Under the pieces are notes generated by a model that was not told the DNA's origin, ran no database searches, and saw nothing but the letters and a program-made list of their open reading frames with translations. From contig NZ_JARGNB010000007.1 in assembly GCF_030167915.1 (NCBI RefSeq), positions 62,001-126,000 on the forward strand: a DNA stretch of 64,000 nt, given 5' to 3'. Position numbers and translations under genes: made by a program. The stretch is from Aquabacterium humicola (GTDB lineage Bacteria; Pseudomonadota; Gammaproteobacteria; Burkholderiales; Burkholderiaceae_C). Shown piece after piece: positions 58,041 through 64,000 of the stretch (position 1 is its first letter; the number at the start of each line of letters is the position of its first letter).

Positions 58041-59846
58041 ATGTCCCTGCATCGTCGAATCACGCCGCGCCGGCTCGTCGTCGCGGCCGGCGTCCTGGTG
58101 ACACTCGGCGGCCTGGCGGCTGCCGGTGCGTCGTGGCGGTCCGAGGCTCGGAAACCGGCCTTCGATCCGCTGTTCGCCGCGGGGCCCGCGGCCCGCACCT
58201 GCGGCCCGGTGGTTTCGGGGCCGCCGGCGCTGCTGCGTTCGCTGGTGGCCGTCAGTACCACACCCTCCGCGCCGACCGCCACCGCGGCCAAGGTGCCGCT
58301 CTACCGCGACCTCGGCCGCCTGGGCTACAAGGTGCGCACCTCGGTGCCGCGCGCCCAGGCCTACTTCGACCAGGGCCTGCGCCTGGCCTTCGGCTTCAAC
58401 CACGCGGAGGCGCAGCGCGCGTTCCAGGCCGCGCAGAAGCTCGACCCCGACTGCGCGATGTGCTTCTGGGGCGAGGCGCTGGTGCTGGGCCCCAACATCA
58501 ACGTGCCGATGATGCCGGAGGCCAATGCGCCGGCCGTGGCGGCGCTCGCCAGGGCCAGCGCGCTGAAGGAGCGCGCCAGCGACCGCGAACGTGCGTTGAT
58601 CGAGGCGCTGGAGACGCGCTACTCGCCCGATGCGTCGGCCGACCGGGCCGCGCTGGATGCGCGTTATGCCGACGCGATGGCGGCGATCGCCGCGCGCTTC
58701 CCGGCCGACGACACGATCCTCACGCTGGCCGCCGAAGCCGCGATGGACACCCAGCCCTGGGACTACTGGGAAGCCGGCGGCGCGAATCCGAAAGGCCGCG
58801 GCGCGGCGATGCTGGACCTGCTGGAGCGCGTGCTCAAGCGCAACCCGGTGCATCCGGGCGCGATCCACCTGTACATCCATGCCGTCGAGGCCTCGACGCA
58901 GCCGGAGAAGGCGCTGGCGCCCGCGCGCCGGCTCGAGGCGCTGTCGCCCGGCGCCGGCCACATGGTGCACATGCCGGCGCACATCTACTTCCGGCTCGGC
59001 ATGTACAAGGAGTCGCTGCAATCGAACCAGCGGGCGGTGCGGGTCGACGAGCGCTATTTCAGGACCTCGCCGTCGGACCCGCTGTACAAGTCGGCCTACT
59101 ACCCGCACAACCTGCACTTCGTGATGGTGTCGTCGCAGATGGGCGGCGACGCGCGCACCGCGCTTGACGCCGCCGCCAAGCTGGACGCGGCGATGCCGGT
59201 GGACGTGGTGAAGGCCTTCGCGATCATGCAGCCGATCAAGGCCGCGCCCTTCACCGCGCATGCGCAGTTCAGCGACGCGAAGACCGTGCTCGCGCTGCCG
59301 GCGCCGGACGAATCGCTGCTGCTGCCGCGGGCGATGTACTTCTACGCGCGTGCCGTCGCGCTGGCCGCGGCGAAGGACTTCGTGGGCGCCCAGCGCGAGA
59401 TCGACGCGCTGGCGGGCTTGAGCAAGAACGCCGACTTCAAGCCCTTCGAGGCCTACGGCGTGCCGGCGCCGGCGATCCTGCAGACCGCGCTGCACGTGGC
59501 CCAGGCGCGGCTGGCCGACGCGCGCGGCGACCTCGATGCCGCGGCCCGCAGCTACGAGGCGGCGATCGCGGCGGAGGACTCGCTGAGCTACACCGAGCCG
59601 CCCTACTGGTACTTCCCGGTGCGCCAGTCGCTCGGCGCGCTGCGGCTGCGCCAGGGCCGGCTCGACGAGGCGCGCGATGTGCTGCGCGACGCGCTCGGCC
59701 GCGTGCGCAACAACGGCTGGGCGCTGGCGGCGCTGGTCGAGGTGGAGAAGCGCCGCGGCGATGCGGCCGCCGAGCGCGCCGCGCGCGCGGCCTATGCGCG
59801 CACGTGGTTCGGCGCCAAGGAGGGGCCGTCGCTGGCGCGGCTGTAG
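58041..59846 (+). CDS. Exported TPR-repeat protein
   Basis: A 601-residue protein beginning with an export signal ('RLVVAAGVLVTLGGLAAAGASW') and an Ala/Pro linker. A series of TPR-like helical repeats follows: 'AQAYFDQGLRLAFGFNHAEAQRAF' in two parts, 'LDPDCAMCFWGEALVLGPN', 'RNPVHPGAIHLYIHAVEAS', 'MPAHIYFRLGMYKESLQSNQRA' and a C-terminal group. The family is annotated only as TPR-repeat protein; the 'CxxC' of 'DCAMCFWG' is conserved in relatives as far as I recall. A strong GAGAAGGAG precedes the ATG. It follows the CHAT gene on the same strand, but hairpins intervene and the product is exported, so I treat it as separate. Confidence 0.83.
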   Translation: MSLHRRITPRRLVVAAGVLVTLGGLAAAGASWRSEARKPAFDPLFAAGPAARTCGPVVSGPPALLRSLVAVSTTPSAPTATAAKVPLYRDLGRLGYKVRTSVPRAQAYFDQGLRLAFGFNHAEAQRAFQAAQKLDPDCAMCFWGEALVLGPNINVPMMPEANAPAVAALARASALKERASDRERALIEALETRYSPDASADRAALDARYADAMAAIAARFPADDTILTLAAEAAMDTQPWDYWEAGGANPKGRGAAMLDLLERVLKRNPVHPGAIHLYIHAVEASTQPEKALAPARRLEALSPGAGHMVHMPAHIYFRLGMYKESLQSNQRAVRVDERYFRTSPSDPLYKSAYYPHNLHFVMVSSQMGGDARTALDAAAKLDAAMPVDVVKAFAIMQPIKAAPFTAHAQFSDAKTVLALPAPDESLLLPRAMYFYARAVALAAAKDFVGAQREIDALAGLSKNADFKPFEAYGVPAPAILQTALHVAQARLADARGDLDAAARSYEAAIAAEDSLSYTEPPYWYFPVRQSLGALRLRQGRLDEARDVLRDALGRVRNNGWALAALVEVEKRRGDAAAERAARAAYARTWFGAKEGPSLARL

Positions 59847-59856
59847 GCGGGGCTGG

Positions 59857-62580
59857 TCAGACGCTCCAGGGCGACGGCGCCTCGGCATCGATGCCGAAGC
59901 GCTCGATCGCCCGCGCGCAGGCCGCCGCATCGACGCGGCCCTGCGCCCGCAGCGCGCTCAGCGCGGCCAGCACGACCTGGCCGCGGTCGACCTCGAAGAA
60001 GCGGCGCAGCTCGGCGCGTGTGTCGCTGCGGCCGAAGCCGTCGGTGCCCAGCGCGGTGAAGGGTGCATCGACGTGCGCGCCGGCCAGCTGGGGCCAGGCG
60101 CGCACGTAGTCGCTGGCGGCGATCACCGGCTCGCTGCCGGCCAGGCAGCGCGCGAGGTGGCTGCTGCGCGGCGGCTCGGCCGGATGCAGCCGGTTCCAGC
60201 GCTCGACCTCGCGCGCCTCGCGGGCCAGTTCGCTGAAGCTGGTGGCGCTCCAGACCTCGGCCTGGACGCGCCATTCGGACGCCAGCAATTCGGCCGCGGC
60301 GATCACCTCGCGCAGGATCGTGCCGCTGCCGAGCAGCCGGACGCGCCCGACCGGCGCCGCGGCCGGCGCGTGCGTCGCGAAGCGGTACAGGCCGCGAACG
60401 ATGTCGGTCTCGACCCCCGCCGGCAGCGACGGCTGCGGGTAATTCTCGTTCATCAGCGTGACGTAGTAGAAGACGTCCTCCTGCCGCTCCAGCATCGCGC
60501 GCATGCCGTGGTCGAGGATCACCGCCAGCTCGCCCGCGAAGCAGGGGTCGTAGGCGCGGCAGTTCGGCACCGTCGAGGCCTGCAGCAGGCTGGCGCCGTC
60601 CTGGTGCTGCAGCCCTTCGCCGCCCAGGGTGGTGCGGCCCGCGGTGGCGCCGAGCAGGAAGCCGCGCGAACGCTGGTCGGCCGCGGCCCAGATCAGATCG
60701 CCGACGCGCTGGAAGCCGAACATCGAGTAGTAGATGTAGAACGGCAGCATCGCCAGGCCATGCACCGAATGGCTGGTGGCCGCGGCGGTCCAGCTGCTGA
60801 TCGCGCCGGCCTCGCTGATGCCTTCCTCGAGGATCTGGCCGTCGATCGCCTCGCGGTAGCTCAGCACCGAGCCGATGTCCTCGGGCTCGTAGGCCTGGCC
60901 ATTGAACGAGTAGATGCCGATCTGCTTGAACAGGTTGGCCATGCCGAAGGTGCGTGCCTCGTCGGCGACGATGGGCACGATGCGCGGGCCGAGCGCGGGG
61001 TCCTTCAGCAGGCCGCCGAGCAGGCGCACGAAGGCCATCGTCGTGCTCATCTCCTTGCCGTCGGCGGCGGTCGCGAACTCGGCGTAGCGCGCCAGCGGCG
61101 GCACCGGCAGCGGCGCGGCGTCCGAGCGGCGGGCCGGCACGAAGCCGCCCAGCGCGGCGCGGCGCGCGTGCAGGTAGCGCATCTCGGGGCTGTGTTCGGC
61201 GGGCTTGAAGAACTCGAGGCTCGCTGCCTGCTCGTCGCTCAGCGGCAGCGCGAAGCGGTTGCGGAAGGCGATCAGGTCGTCGCGCTCGAGCTTCTTCTGC
61301 TGGTGCGTCGTCATGCGGCCCTGGCCGGCATGGCCCATGCCGTAGCCCTTCTTGGTCTGCGCCAGGATCACCGTCGGCCGGCCGGTGGTGTGCAGCGCGG
61401 CGTGGTACGCGGCGTGGATCTTCACCAGGTCGTGGCCGCCGCGCTTCAGTCGGTCGATCTGCTCGTCGGTCAGCCCCTGCGCCAGCGCGGCGAGTCCTGG
61501 GTCCTGACCGAAGAAGTGCTCGCGGTTGTAGCGGCCGTCCTTGGCGGCGAAGGTCTGGAACTGGCCGTCGACGGTCTTCGCGAAGGCCCGCGCCAGCGCG
61601 CCTTCGGTGTCGCGGGCGAAGAGGCCGTCCCAGTCCGAGCCCCAGACCAGCTTGATCACGCGCCAGCCGGCGCCGGCGAACAGCGCTTCCAGCTCGTCGA
61701 CGATGCGGCCGTTGCCGCGCACCGGGCCGTCCAGCCGCTGCAGGTTGCAGTTGACGACCCACACCAGGTTGTCGAGCTTCTCGCGCGCGGCCAGCGTCAG
61801 CGCGCTCATGCTCTCGGGCTCGTCCATCTCGCCGTCGCCGAACACGCCCCACACGGTGCGGGACGAGGTGTCCAGCAGCCCGCGGTGCTTCAGGTAGCGC
61901 ATGAAGCGCGCCTGGTAGATCGAGCTGATCGGGCCCAGCCCCATCGAGCCGGTCGGGAACTGCCAGAAGTCGGGCATCAGCCAGGGATGCGGATAACTCG
62001 ACAGCCCGCGCGCGCCGGAGCGCTTCGCCGCGATCTCCTGCCGATAGTGCGCCAGGTCGTGCTCGCCGAGCCGGCCCTCGAGGAAGGCCCGCGCGTAGAC
62101 GCCCGGCGCCGAATGCGGCTGGTAGAAGACGAGGTCGCTGTCGCGCGCCGGGCCGCCGCGGAAGAAGTGGTTGAAGCCGACCTCGAACAGGTCGGCCGCG
62201 CTGGCATAACTCGCAATGTGACCGCCCAGTTCGCCGTAGGCCTGGTTCGCGCGCACCACCATCGCCAGCGCGTTCCAGCGCATCAGCGACGCGAGCCGCT
62301 CCTCGATGGCGAGGTCGCCGGGAAACGGCGGCTGGCGCTCGGCGGCGATGGTATTGAGGTAGGGCGTGCCGGGCGCCGGCTGCCAGCCGATCCTCGGATG
62401 CCGCCCTTCGGCGGCCAGCAGGTCGAGGATCTCGCGCACGCGCCCGGGGCCGGCGGACGCCAGCAGCGAGGCGAGCGCGTCGCGCCACTCGGCGCTTTCC
62501 TGGGGGTCGCTGTCGTTGCGGTGGTCGCTGTCGTGGTCGGTCATCGTGCCGGGGTGTCGCTTCATCGGGAAGTCGTTCAT
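59857..62580 (-). CDS. aceE: Pyruvate dehydrogenase E1 component, homodimeric type
   Basis: A 907-residue homodimeric E1. Diagnostic segments are 'GGHIASYASAADLFEVGFNHFF' in two parts, the thiamine-diphosphate site 'GVFGDGEMDEPESMSALTLA' with 'NCNLQRLDGPVRGNG', 'KIHAAYHAALHTTGRPTVILAQTKKGYGMG' region and 'KTLPAE'-equivalent positions. It decarboxylates pyruvate and passes acetyl groups to an E2. Unusually, no aceF or lpd gene follows: the next gene converges. GAGGAGA sits 8 bases before the ATG, overlapping the end of the upstream sensor-kinase gene, so kinase and E1 are cotranscribed. The N-terminal 30 residues (Asp/His-rich) look variable. Confidence 0.95.
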   Translation of the reverse strand: MNDFPMKRHPGTMTDHDSDHRNDSDPQESAEWRDALASLLASAGPGRVREILDLLAAEGRHPRIGWQPAPGTPYLNTIAAERQPPFPGDLAIEERLASLMRWNALAMVVRANQAYGELGGHIASYASAADLFEVGFNHFFRGGPARDSDLVFYQPHSAPGVYARAFLEGRLGEHDLAHYRQEIAAKRSGARGLSSYPHPWLMPDFWQFPTGSMGLGPISSIYQARFMRYLKHRGLLDTSSRTVWGVFGDGEMDEPESMSALTLAAREKLDNLVWVVNCNLQRLDGPVRGNGRIVDELEALFAGAGWRVIKLVWGSDWDGLFARDTEGALARAFAKTVDGQFQTFAAKDGRYNREHFFGQDPGLAALAQGLTDEQIDRLKRGGHDLVKIHAAYHAALHTTGRPTVILAQTKKGYGMGHAGQGRMTTHQQKKLERDDLIAFRNRFALPLSDEQAASLEFFKPAEHSPEMRYLHARRAALGGFVPARRSDAAPLPVPPLARYAEFATAADGKEMSTTMAFVRLLGGLLKDPALGPRIVPIVADEARTFGMANLFKQIGIYSFNGQAYEPEDIGSVLSYREAIDGQILEEGISEAGAISSWTAAATSHSVHGLAMLPFYIYYSMFGFQRVGDLIWAAADQRSRGFLLGATAGRTTLGGEGLQHQDGASLLQASTVPNCRAYDPCFAGELAVILDHGMRAMLERQEDVFYYVTLMNENYPQPSLPAGVETDIVRGLYRFATHAPAAAPVGRVRLLGSGTILREVIAAAELLASEWRVQAEVWSATSFSELAREAREVERWNRLHPAEPPRSSHLARCLAGSEPVIAASDYVRAWPQLAGAHVDAPFTALGTDGFGRSDTRAELRRFFEVDRGQVVLAALSALRAQGRVDAAACARAIERFGIDAEAPSPWSV

Positions 62581-62592
62581 GGCCGGGTCTCC

Positions 62593-64000
<1,408 letters not shown>

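Noticed and set aside
58041-59846. TPR gene considered as a third component of the MBL/CHAT module, since TPR and CHAT domains often go together.
   Set aside because: The product has an export signal, has its own strong ribosome-binding site and is separated by two hairpins; the CHAT protein should be cytoplasmic. Conserved co-occurrence would reopen this.

Overview
The window is a GC-rich (roughly 70%) and very densely coded stretch of bacterial chromosome. Its gene families point to a Burkholderiales betaproteobacterium of the Rubrivivax/Leptothrix/Methylibium kind: three Bug-type tricarboxylate-transporter binding proteins, a Gram-negative porin of the Burkholderia type, a BPSS1780-family membrane protein, a homogentisate operon, and an ACC deaminase with its Lrp-type regulator. 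This placement is inferred from families and base composition; no rRNA or other phylogenetic marker is present. I see no tRNA or rRNA gene, CRISPR array, transposase, integrase or phage gene, and no gap of more than 300 bases lacks a gene.

Layout. 1-5.3 kb: cell-wall enzymes (L,D-transpeptidase end, M23 lipoprotein), a two-gene unit encoding a secreted NGISI-repeat protein and a secreted partner, a histone-deacetylase-like amidohydrolase, a PHB-depolymerase-like esterase and an M48 protease. 5.3-9.7 kb: two-subunit molybdenum hydroxylase, alpha/beta hydrolase, BPSS1780 membrane protein. 9.7-20.5 kb: catabolic and uptake genes. These are a Bug protein and porin divergent from a fumarase-superfamily lyase, with a GntR/LacI hybrid regulator whose apparent operator recurs at all three promoters; then a large esterase lipoprotein and an AtuA/AtuA-like/Bug operon divergent from a LysR gene. 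20.4-25.6 kb: acetyltransferase, O-methyltransferase, amidohydrolase, and an alkylation-repair operon (ada, a 2OG-Fe(II) oxygenase, alkB) behind a recognisable Ada box. 25.6-35.7 kb: MOSC protein, ketopantoate-reductase-like enzyme, alkylsulfatase-like lipoprotein, Asp/Glu racemase, a stand-alone HipA/YjjJ-like kinase, another Bug protein with a LysR gene, and small enzymes. 35.7-38.4 kb: aldo/keto reductase, acdR and acdS. 38.4-44.9 kb: IclR regulator divergent from an aromatic degradation operon (MBL protein, flavin monooxygenase, DUF2783, hmgA, fahA). 44.9-53.2 kb: two small lipoproteins, an inverted-repeat block, a second HipA/YjjJ-like kinase, and a Mla-type lipid transport operon with accessory genes. 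53.3-57.9 kb: a tightly coupled pair encoding a ComEC-like metallo-beta-lactamase and a 1,160-residue CHAT protease / P-loop ATPase / subtilase-like fusion. 57.9-64 kb: TPR protein, an orphan pyruvate dehydrogenase E1 (aceE) and the end of a hybrid histidine kinase.

The best candidate for an undescribed system is the MBL/CHAT-NTPase-subtilase pair (53338-57938). It looks like an NTP-dependent, protease-armed conflict or signalling module; its biological role is inferred, not shown. Second is the NGISI-repeat protein and its partner (1124-2130).
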